The translations under genes and the position numbers were made by a program. DNA of 64,000 nt from Alteraquisediminimonas sediminicola (lineage in GTDB: Bacteria; Pseudomonadota; Alphaproteobacteria; Sphingomonadales; Sphingomonadaceae), in the NCBI RefSeq assembly GCF_019740335.1, contig NZ_JAHXZS010000005.1:1-64000 (forward strand), given 5' to 3'. The notes under the pieces are model-generated. The model searched no databases and was not told where the DNA came from. It worked only from the letters and a program-made list of their open reading frames with translations. Of the stretch, positions 9,072 through 16,007 are shown piece after piece. Each line of letters opens with the position of its first letter. Position 1 is the first letter of the stretch.

Positions 9072-9982
9072 CCGGCCTGCACCGAATAAATTTCATCGGG
9101 CCGCCACCCCAGCCCAAGCGCCATCCGCAATGCAACCAACAGAACGATCGTCGCCAACATCAATCTCAGCCATTCAGGCGAAATACGTGCCGCGATGCGC
9201 GCGCCCAGTTGCGCGCCAGTCACGCTGCCTATCAGCAATAGGATCGCGAGGACAATATCAACCGACTTGGTCGTCACCGCATGCACCAAGGTCGTCGCAG
9301 CAGTGACAAACAAAATCTGGAACAAGGAGGTGCCAACCACCATCCCTGTCGCCATGCCCAGAACATAGATCATCGCCGGGACAACGAAAAATCCCCCACC
9401 TACACCGAGCAATACCGTCAAAACGCCCGACACAAGGCCAAGGGCAAATGGCGCAATTGGCGAAATATAAAGTCCCGAACCATAAAAACGCCAACGCATC
9501 GGCAAGGCGGCAACCGCAGGGTGGTGTCGCCGCCGTTGAAACGGCATTTGATGCCCACGCCGGGACGCCAAAATCGTCTGCAACGCTTCTTTGGCCATAT
9601 AACCACCAATGGTGCCGAGCAGCAGCACATAGAGAAGCGCAACCACCGTATCGATCTGGCCACCTTTCTGCAGCCAGCGAAATACAAAGCCGCCACCAAT
9701 GCTGCCCAAAATGCCGCCCGCTACCAGCACCAATCCCATGCGGACATCTACCGCGCCACGCTGCATATAAGCCAATACGCCTGACACGCTGGTGCCTGTA
9801 ATCTGCGTCGCGGAGGATGCCACCGCCACAGATGGCGGAATGCCGTAAAAGATAAGCAGTGGCGTCACCAGAAAACCGCCACCAACACCAAACATACCGG
9901 ACAGAATACCGACCACGCCACCCAGACCGATGATGATCAGGATGTTGACCGAAAGTCCGGCAATGGGGAGGTAAATATCCAT
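9068..9982 (-). CDS. Sulfite exporter TauE/SafE family protein
   Basis: A 304-residue polytopic inner-membrane protein with two homologous halves, each starting with a glycine-rich helix (GGVVGILSGMFGVGGGFLVTPLLIF near residue 20-45 and GLVSGVLTVLLGVGGGFFVVPAMIYVLG near 180-205). The FGVGGG motif is the hallmark of TauE/SafE permeases, which export sulfite, sulfoacetate or related organic anions. About eight helices are visible. It is coupled to TIGR02186 and follows the glycosyltransferase/barrel genes on the same strand after a 69-nt gap. The substrate is unknown. Confidence 0.9.
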   Translation of the reverse strand: MDIYLPIAGLSVNILIIIGLGGVVGILSGMFGVGGGFLVTPLLIFYGIPPSVAVASSATQITGTSVSGVLAYMQRGAVDVRMGLVLVAGGILGSIGGGFVFRWLQKGGQIDTVVALLYVLLLGTIGGYMAKEALQTILASRRGHQMPFQRRRHHPAVAALPMRWRFYGSGLYISPIAPFALGLVSGVLTVLLGVGGGFFVVPAMIYVLGMATGMVVGTSLFQILFVTAATTLVHAVTTKSVDIVLAILLLIGSVTGAQLGARIAARISPEWLRLMLATIVLLVALRMALGLGWRPDEIYSVQAG

Positions 9983-10051
9983 ATAAGGACAACCCTATCG
10001 CAACCCTCGCAACTCGATCAATCGCAATCGGCCTAAATGCAGATGAACGCC

Positions 10052-11062
10052 TCAGAAACCGCTAGAAATAGTCAGTGTCAGGCCGCTGGCTGGACGCACC
10101 TGACCGACCACCTGCATCCGCGCTGCAATCTCCCATTGAATAGGCATCACACCTGTATGCACTACCCCTTTCAGCCTCGGCCCGATATCCAATCGCTTTA
10201 CATCGGGCTGGATACCGCCCCATGCACCTACGCCCGCTTGCAGATCAGCGTCAGGCCCAAATGGATGCGCCAGCCCAATCGCCCCATCGATAAACCCATC
10301 GTGTTGCCGCGCACCAACCAGACCCGCCTGTAAATATCCTTCTGCGACCCAATTTGTGCCTGGCAATTGGCGGGAAAATCCGCCCGCGACAAAACCGGAC
10401 CAAGCATTCCGCCCACCATGTTCCAATCGCACACGCCGTTCTAAAATCACATTGATCGGCAGGCTGGCGATTGGATGTAATTCCAGCCCCAGCCCTGCCT
10501 CGGCACCGTCATTGATCGCCAATGGACGCGTCACACGCACCGAAAGTGCGGCCTGTGATTCAGCCGGGGCATCGCCGAGGCGGTAAAGTGCCCGCAGACC
10601 GGCCTGACTACCGCCCAACTGCCCCTCAGGCACAAAATTGGTAGAGGGGCTATGTTGCCGCACAAAGGCCCAACTATAAAGACTGAGCCTCAATGGCGAA
10701 GAGGGCTTAGTGGTCAATCTGTTCACGCCATGATCATCAACGATTTCATTATTTACTTGAACGACAGAAATTGGCTCCACAGAGCGATTCGACAACGCCT
10801 CGAATATGATTTTCGAGGCATGGGTTGGTATAGATTTCGGCACATTGGTTACGTCTAATAACCCGCTGGTCCGCACCTGAATTTTCGGAATCAATGCCGA
10901 TGCCTGCACGATAGCACCTATATGGGATGCGGGGACAGCAAACCGAACGGACGCCGGCGGGTTGGTGAGAACAGTCCCTTGAAAGGCGATCACCCGAAAC
11001 GTCACCCATCCGAGAATAACCGATGCCAAGGCCCGATGTGCGTGGTATCTTTTGGCAGTCAT
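10052..11062 (-). CDS. Putative outer-membrane barrel protein paired with an NfrB-like glycosyltransferase
   Basis: A 336-residue protein. The N terminus has a hydrophobic segment (about residues 10-30) that can act as signal or anchor. Residues about 125-336 alternate polar and hydrophobic residues in amphipathic strands (GGSQAGLRALYRLGD, NVILERRVRLEHGGRNAWSGFVAGGF, GYLQAGLVGARQHDGFIDGAIGLAHPF shown in part) and the protein ends in phenylalanine, the usual outer-membrane assembly signal. This resembles the C-terminal domain of NfrA-type proteins that accompany NfrB glycosyltransferases. Its ATG overlaps the stop of the glycosyltransferase gene, so the two are coupled. The NfrA-like role is inference; no TPR region is present. 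Confidence 0.6.
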   Translation of the reverse strand: MTAKRYHAHRALASVILGWVTFRVIAFQGTVLTNPPASVRFAVPASHIGAIVQASALIPKIQVRTSGLLDVTNVPKSIPTHASKIIFEALSNRSVEPISVVQVNNEIVDDHGVNRLTTKPSSPLRLSLYSWAFVRQHSPSTNFVPEGQLGGSQAGLRALYRLGDAPAESQAALSVRVTRPLAINDGAEAGLGLELHPIASLPINVILERRVRLEHGGRNAWSGFVAGGFSRQLPGTNWVAEGYLQAGLVGARQHDGFIDGAIGLAHPFGPDADLQAGVGAWGGIQPDVKRLDIGPRLKGVVHTGVMPIQWEIAARMQVVGQVRPASGLTLTISSGF

Positions 11063-12414
11063 ATCGCTGGATCATCCGGGAAAACATGACTGGTCTTGTC
11101 CCAGATGACGGGATGTCGCACTTCATAACGGAGATAGGCCATGAAGGCCCGGCGCGCGGCCACCATCGCGATCATATTTGCAACCAATGCGCGCGGGATC
11201 GAAAACAGCGCCTGTTTTAATCCATAGCCACAAAAAACAACGACCGCACGCTCGAGCAATCGCCAGGCCAGCATCGCGCCAGATGCACCAAGGGCCATTT
11301 GCAACGTCGGCGATAAAGGCGGCACCGTCCCGGACGCAGCGCCCGCAAACATGATCACCCCTGCACTCATAAATAGTGAAATATAACTGAGCAGGAGCAA
11401 GAAAGCCGACAACAAGGCCCGTCGATCACGCAACCGCATCCAGCGATCAACCATTGACCCATGCCAGCCCAATCTGTCCCAACCGAACAGTGCGATACCA
11501 AGTATCCAGCGAGATTTCTGGCGCACTGCCGACGCCAGATCAGACGGGAAATACGCGCGCACGGCAATGAGATCGTGTGTCACCGCCGATATTTCCCGCA
11601 CAAAGCTGGTGCGGCAACCGAGTTCGCCAAGACGCAGGCCAAGTTCATAATCCTCGGTCAAGCTATCCGCGTCAAATGGTAGGCCGCCACGCCCTGAAGC
11701 AATCCTCGCCAGTGCAGGACGACTGATTGCGCAGCCTACGCCCGCAGAAGGCAGGGCGCTGCCCAGAATCTGACGCGTGGGCATATCAATGCCATGGGTC
11801 AGGGCGAACTCATCGGCATAATGACCTGAAACCCACGGCATTGATATATCAATAAAGGGCACAACCGGCAGTTGGATCATATCCGCATATGGCAAATGTG
11901 CTGAGAAGAGGTTGAGTTCATCACGATGCACCACATCTTCGGCATCATGCAGGACTACCGCAGCAAATTGTACTTCATGCTGCACTTCCCATTCGCACAG
12001 CGCATGCCAGCATCGGTTGAGGCATTCCGCCTTGGTCGTTGGCCCGTCCAAATTGCCGGACACCAATTGTACGCGCGCATCGTTTTCGGCAATCTCCTGC
12101 ACGGCAGACAACGTTCCGCTATCATTCTGATAACAACCTACAAAGACAATATATTTTGTATAATCCATACGATCTAGCAGAGTTGCGAGCATTCGACCGA
12201 TCACACTGCTTTCATCCCAAGCAGGCACAAAGATCGCGATCGGCGGTCGTTCAACCGGCATGCGCATCAGCACAGCCGCTTTCGGTGTAACCCGCACCAA
12301 CCAGACAAAAAACACGATCAGGTCATCCAGACCGAGAAGAATGATCCCACTCGCGCACGCCAGCAACAGTTCATGATAAAAGGTGAAAAACCATGCTGTA
12401 GCCTGCACCATCAA
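11059..12414 (-). CDS. NfrB-like membrane glycosyltransferase, family 2
   Basis: A 451-residue processive-type GT2 enzyme in the inner membrane. An N-terminal helix (about 15-40) precedes the catalytic domain, which begins PPIAIFVPAWDESSVIGRML. Catalytic motifs are HDAED (156-160, the DxD), TED (253-255) and QKSRW (299-303, the Q-x-x-R-W of processive synthases). Three to four further helices follow. The domain set is that of E. coli NfrB, which makes an envelope glycan and serves phage N4, but the C-terminal cyclic-di-GMP-binding domain of E. coli NfrB is absent. It is 35 nt downstream of the oxygenase gene and overlaps the barrel gene. Sugar substrate unknown. Confidence 0.82.
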   Translation of the reverse strand: MMVQATAWFFTFYHELLLACASGIILLGLDDLIVFFVWLVRVTPKAAVLMRMPVERPPIAIFVPAWDESSVIGRMLATLLDRMDYTKYIVFVGCYQNDSGTLSAVQEIAENDARVQLVSGNLDGPTTKAECLNRCWHALCEWEVQHEVQFAAVVLHDAEDVVHRDELNLFSAHLPYADMIQLPVVPFIDISMPWVSGHYADEFALTHGIDMPTRQILGSALPSAGVGCAISRPALARIASGRGGLPFDADSLTEDYELGLRLGELGCRTSFVREISAVTHDLIAVRAYFPSDLASAVRQKSRWILGIALFGWDRLGWHGSMVDRWMRLRDRRALLSAFLLLLSYISLFMSAGVIMFAGAASGTVPPLSPTLQMALGASGAMLAWRLLERAVVVFCGYGLKQALFSIPRALVANMIAMVAARRAFMAYLRYEVRHPVIWDKTSHVFPDDPAI

Positions 12415-12449
12415 TATTACCTTACGCTACGCACCACATTAGCCACCGT

Positions 12450-13355
12450 TCAGGCTGCCTTTGCTACATTCGATATATAGGCATCGACCATCGCTTGGTG
12501 GTCAGGTCTCAGCGCGTCAGTGGCCGCGAGATGAGAAGGCACATCGTCACCCAACAATATGGCGGGCGATTGCCCCTCATAATTGCCCAAATTCGGACGA
12601 TGTTGACGATAACCTATCAGTGCCGCCAAGCCCGGATCGAAGTTGCGGGCAACATCCGGCGGATACGCCAGAAACTGGTTTTCGAAGGATTTGAGCCACC
12701 CCAAAGAATAGCTCACGATCATCCCCCGACGCACTTCGCGGGATGTATTCGCCCCACCATTGTGAAGTGTCGAACCGAGAAATAGCAGCACATCGCCAGG
12801 ATCAAGTGACAATGACATGCCGGGATCGTATTGATCTGGCATGGCGTCCGGCGACCAGCGGTGGCTGCTTGGCCAAATCACCGTACTACCATTTTCGGGC
12901 GTATAGTCGGTGAATGGCCACATCACATTCACCAGATATTCGATCTCTCCTTTTGGCCCGCTCCACATATCCTGATCGCGATGAGGAAATTGCGCCGGTG
13001 CGTCAGGATGAATTTCTATACCCTGAGACAGGTTGAGCTGGATGGTATCGCAATAGGGGCCAAGCACGGTCTCGGTAATGGCCAGCACCAAAGGATGCTG
13101 TACGAGCTGTGCTGCTGTGTGGCTATGACGCAGTACGCAGCCGAAACGCTTCGTCAGTCCGCCATAAAAGACCCCCTCGCAAAAGGGAGTTTGCTGAAAG
13201 CGACCCTCCAATTCTTCGACGCAATGATGGATCAGCATCGGCGGCACGACCTGTCGGAGCACGACATATCCCTGCGCCAATAATTGGGCCGCAAATGGCG
13301 CCATAGACTTACGCTGTTCAGCTGAGGAGAAAGGTTGAGACAGTGCGATTTGCAT
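12450..13355 (-). CDS. Phytanoyl-CoA dioxygenase (PhyH) family protein
   Basis: A 301-residue Fe(II)/2-oxoglutarate-dependent oxygenase. The iron facial triad is visible as His125-x-Asp127 (FPHRDQDMWSG) and His198 (GSTLHNGGANTS), with a candidate 2-oxoglutarate-binding Arg near 206-209 (REVRRG). The start at 13355 is chosen because GGAG sits about 8 nt upstream and the family N terminus follows; a longer upstream reading (to 13442) overlaps luxI. It lies 25 nt downstream of luxI on the same strand. I recall PhyH genes being noted next to luxI in other sphingomonads. Whether it hydroxylates a lipid, the acyl chain of the signal or another compound is open. Confidence 0.87.
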   Translation of the reverse strand: MQIALSQPFSSAEQRKSMAPFAAQLLAQGYVVLRQVVPPMLIHHCVEELEGRFQQTPFCEGVFYGGLTKRFGCVLRHSHTAAQLVQHPLVLAITETVLGPYCDTIQLNLSQGIEIHPDAPAQFPHRDQDMWSGPKGEIEYLVNVMWPFTDYTPENGSTVIWPSSHRWSPDAMPDQYDPGMSLSLDPGDVLLFLGSTLHNGGANTSREVRRGMIVSYSLGWLKSFENQFLAYPPDVARNFDPGLAALIGYRQHRPNLGNYEGQSPAILLGDDVPSHLAATDALRPDHQAMVDAYISNVAKAA

Positions 13356-13380
13356 GTCGAACACTCCAACAATATTGAAA

Positions 13381-14004
13381 TCAGGCAGCGATCGATACGC
13401 CGTGGTACGGCAACATCGGAAGCGCCGCGAAGGTATCGGCACGACGCATCAAGCCAATTGTTTCAGATCCAACATGCGCATGCACTGCCGCAAGCGTACC
13501 GCCGGACGTTTCGCGGGGAAGGCCAAGCATGTCACAACGCCAGCCGATGCTGAGCACTTGAGAAAGGAAACTGGCATGCGTGACGCCCGTATATCCTCGA
13601 ATGCCCTGCATTAATGCGTATTCGACAAGGGCCGTGAACAATTGATTCCGCAATTCCAACCGTTGTCGCGCATTGCCCTGAGGCGACACACAAAACCGGG
13701 TCAACTCCCGAATATCTGGCCCGCGCGGAATATCGACATCGCACAGATCGGCAAACAGCATGTCGAGTAGGTGCGGCTGCTCTGTTGGCAGAAGACGAGC
13801 AGATGCCAAATGCAACCCGCTACCCTCATCAACTATAATTACATAAGTAGCCGAAATATTATCAAATTCATCAACTTCAAGACCATCGAAATGGGTCAAT
13901 CCCCACCCCATCATATCAATAAATACCCGCTTCCTTTCCAAAAACATCGACTTAATAGTTAATGAATTAATTTCATCTGATGACCCTATACGCACATTTT
14001 TCAT
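13381..14004 (-). CDS. Acyl-homoserine-lactone synthase, LuxI family
   Basis: A 207-residue autoinducer synthase that would make an N-acyl-homoserine lactone from S-adenosylmethionine and an acyl-ACP or acyl-CoA. Counting from the ATG at 14004, nearly all LuxI landmark residues fall at or next to their canonical numbers: Arg24, Phe28, Trp34, Glu43, Asp45, Asp48, Arg70, Glu100 and Arg103 (in FLERKRVFIDMMGWG, LEVDEFD, SARLLPTEQP and DIRELTRF). A start 12 nt upstream (14016) is possible but lacks a ribosome site, whereas GGGG precedes 14004. No luxR gene is in the window. The gene is more AT-rich at its 5' end than its neighbours. Confidence 0.93.
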   Translation of the reverse strand: MKNVRIGSSDEINSLTIKSMFLERKRVFIDMMGWGLTHFDGLEVDEFDNISATYVIIVDEGSGLHLASARLLPTEQPHLLDMLFADLCDVDIPRGPDIRELTRFCVSPQGNARQRLELRNQLFTALVEYALMQGIRGYTGVTHASFLSQVLSIGWRCDMLGLPRETSGGTLAAVHAHVGSETIGLMRRADTFAALPMLPYHGVSIAA

Positions 14005-14016
14005 TTTATACCCCAT

Positions 14017-14429
14017 AAACTATACATTTATGGAATCATTCAGATCATAGAATTTCGGTATTGTAACTCCCCCCCTAAGGGGGGATGCGAGGATTCGCGT
14101 CTCTTGCTAACCTCCACCCTGGGCAGGTCTCAGCTGCTCACAACAAGCAATCATTGCGCAGTATTTGCATTTAAGGAAAGCAGATCACTTTAATATACGA
14201 ATGACATCCACAGTTATGGATAAAAACATAGTATATATATTGATCACTCACGCCACCACATCGCGCGAATTATCCTGAATAATAATGCTCGTCAGCATCA
14301 AATACTCAGGATAACGATTTAAATCGTGTATATTATTATTTGGAGATTAATTCTATTACATCTGTAAGCAATCAAAGATACCGCACCCCTGATCATAAGA
14401 GGTTTGGCTTCCTACTTTTCGATCATCTA
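14017..14429. other. AT-rich intergenic region between ATP12 and luxI with two palindromes
   Basis: About 410 nt without a credible gene, clearly richer in A and T than its surroundings. Besides the luxI promoter it holds a stem-loop-like element at 14270-14314: outer arms TTATCCTGA and TCAGGATAA, with an inner hairpin ATGCT-CGTC-AGCAT. Immediately after it comes a perfect 12-bp palindrome CGATTTAAATCG (14315-14326). Neither has the U-run of an intrinsic terminator, although one of them may end the mutM-ATP12 operon. The short reading frame at 14340-14522 overlaps ATP12 and looks spurious. Confidence 0.6.
14044..14085 (-). promoter_or_regulatory. Predicted luxI promoter with lux-box-like dyad
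   Basis: An 18-bp dyad at 14068-14085 has arms TCCCCCC and GGGGGGA around CTAA (8 of 9 base pairs symmetric). On the luxI strand, a good -10 (TATGAT, positions 14049-14044) follows, giving a predicted start of transcription near 14037. The dyad centre is then about 40 bp upstream of it, the position at which LuxR-type activators bind when they overlap the -35 region. That this is the operator of a LuxR-type regulator is inference. Confidence 0.55.
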
Positions 14430-15113
14430 TTAATCCAGAAGGTCAATAAACTGGGCAGCAGCGAGAAAATCTCTCTGTCGAATTGCACGCGCCTCAAGGG
14501 CGAAATCATCCTCACCCCATAGTTCCGCCTGCCACAATTCATCAAGATGAGCGGTATCGAATGCAGCCGATGGCGTCATCGCATGTTCGATCACCGCCAG
14601 CGCAATGACCAGCGAACCTGAAATCGTCACCAATGGATTAAGCGCAGCGAGCCGATAGGGATCAAGCATACGCACTGCCGCAGCCAGCGTCTCAATCGTC
14701 AAATCCGGCTGGGGACGATGCATCAGGCCGTGGACGATATTGAACGTCACATCATAGCGCTGCGCCGCCCATCCCAACACCGGATCCCATAATGCCGCCT
14801 GCCGTTCCGCCAGCTCTGGCTGGCTATCGGCCCGATAACACAGCAAATCGGTCTCGGCATATTCCGCAAGCGGTGCCGCAAAATCCGATATATTAGGGGC
14901 GACCCTATCAATCGCCGCATTGGCATAGCCCGTTATCGGCATTGATCTTGGGTCAATATCCTCGCCTTGCGCGGCCCATTCGCCCGCCACAGCCTTGGCC
15001 ATGGCGACAGTCGGCAACACCAGAAAATGCCGCGCAGGCGTCTTGACTGGCCGACCGTCAAGCAGGATCGAACGGTCATCGCCAACCGAAACTTCAGTGT
15101 AAAATCGTTTCAC
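14430..15113 (-). CDS. ATP12 family chaperone
   Basis: A 227-residue homologue of mitochondrial Atp12p, the assembly chaperone for the alpha subunit of F1-ATPase, found in alphaproteobacteria. The N-terminal block KRFYTEVSVGDDRSILLDGRPVKTPARHFL and the central DLLCYRADSQPELAERQAALWDPVLGWA region (given in part) are characteristic. It is the last gene of the minus-strand series mutM-crcB-rluA-HAD-small protein-ATP12. Whether the bacterial protein is required for F1 assembly is not established by sequence. Confidence 0.92.
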   Translation of the reverse strand: MKRFYTEVSVGDDRSILLDGRPVKTPARHFLVLPTVAMAKAVAGEWAAQGEDIDPRSMPITGYANAAIDRVAPNISDFAAPLAEYAETDLLCYRADSQPELAERQAALWDPVLGWAAQRYDVTFNIVHGLMHRPQPDLTIETLAAAVRMLDPYRLAALNPLVTISGSLVIALAVIEHAMTPSAAFDTAHLDELWQAELWGEDDFALEARAIRQRDFLAAAQFIDLLD

Positions 15114-15126
15114 CGTCTACTTCCGA

Positions 15127-15351
15127 TTATTTCCGTCCATCTCGCCACCGTCGAGCGAGAAATGGCGGCAAAACAAGCGACTCGATGACGCCCAACAGAA
15201 AAAGCAATTGCCCCAGAAAGGCGGGCAAGCTCGGCAAAGGGCGCATGATCAGGGCAATGCCAATCACCATCATGATGACGCCGCCCGCGCGCAACAATGT
15301 CAGTACCGCAAAACGGCCCCGCTCACGTTGTTCATCAACATTTGGGTTCAT
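15127..15351 (-). CDS. Small hypothetical membrane protein
   Basis: A 74-residue protein with two hydrophobic segments (about residues 18-38, LLRAGGVIMMVIGIALIM, and 44-63, LPAFLGQLLFLLGVIESLVL) separated by a proline turn, and basic ends (DEQRERGR and RRWRDGRK). The ATG at 15351 is preferred: it overlaps the HAD gene stop as ATGA and has GGAGAAA about 7 nt upstream; an ATG at 15357 is also in frame. It lies between the HAD phosphatase and ATP12, so it is probably translated in that operon. I do not recognise a family function. Confidence 0.7.
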   Translation of the reverse strand: MNPNVDEQRERGRFAVLTLLRAGGVIMMVIGIALIMRPLPSLPAFLGQLLFLLGVIESLVLPPFLARRWRDGRK

Positions 15352-16007
15352 GACCATTTCTCCATAATGCGGGTAATGGATTGGGTTTGCCCCACCACCT
15401 CATCAGCACCGGCAGCCCATAGCTCATCCGGGTGATGATACCCCCAATCCACCCCGACACAATAGACCCCTGCCGACTTGCCCATCAGCATATCGAAACT
15501 GGTATCTCCAATCATCACGGTCGTCGCTGGCCCGGCACCGGCATCCGCCATCGCCTCATACACCATCGATGGATGTGGCTTGGAAGGATGACGATCTGCC
15601 GTCTGCAACGTCACAAAACGACCTTTGAGGCCATGTTGATCCAAACAATGGGCCAAGCCCTTATCGGATTTTCCCGTTGCCACACCCAGCATCCAACCCG
15701 CTGCATCAAGCTGATCGACCAAATCGACAATGCCTTCAAACAGCGGTTCCAATATCGCGCCCTGTCGCCGCAAATCCTGAAATGCCAGCTTATAGTCATC
15801 GGCCAACCGCACATGCGTGCCCCGGTCCGCCTCCGGCAGCAAGGCCGCCATCGCCTCGATCAGCGACAGCCCAACGACGCGACGCGTATCGCTGCGTGAT
15901 GGCGGCGTGAGCCGATGCTTGGCAAACGCCGACTCCATCGCGTCGCAAATGACATGTTGGCTATCGACCAGCGTGCCGTCGCAATCGAATAACGCGAGGC
16001 GATTCAT
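15348..16007 (-). CDS. HAD-IA family hydrolase (phosphoglycolate phosphatase-like)
   Basis: A 219-residue haloacid dehalogenase-type phosphatase. Motif I is FDCDGTLVDS (residues 7-16, nucleophile Asp8), motif II is the Thr in VATGKSDKG, motif III is the Lys in HPSKPHP, and motif IV is MIGDTSFD. An alpha-helical C1-type cap lies between motifs I and II. It overlaps rluA at its start by 4 nt and the small membrane protein at its end. Pairing of such a HAD gene with an RluA-type synthase is common in alphaproteobacteria. The physiological substrate is not evident. Confidence 0.9.
   Translation of the reverse strand: MNRLALFDCDGTLVDSQHVICDAMESAFAKHRLTPPSRSDTRRVVGLSLIEAMAALLPEADRGTHVRLADDYKLAFQDLRRQGAILEPLFEGIVDLVDQLDAAGWMLGVATGKSDKGLAHCLDQHGLKGRFVTLQTADRHPSKPHPSMVYEAMADAGAGPATTVMIGDTSFDMLMGKSAGVYCVGVDWGYHHPDELWAAGADEVVGQTQSITRIMEKWS

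Noticed and set aside
13381-13442. Longer N terminus for the PhyH gene, overlapping luxI
   Set aside because: The extension has no homology and no ribosome site; the ATG at 13355 has GGAG and the expected N terminus.
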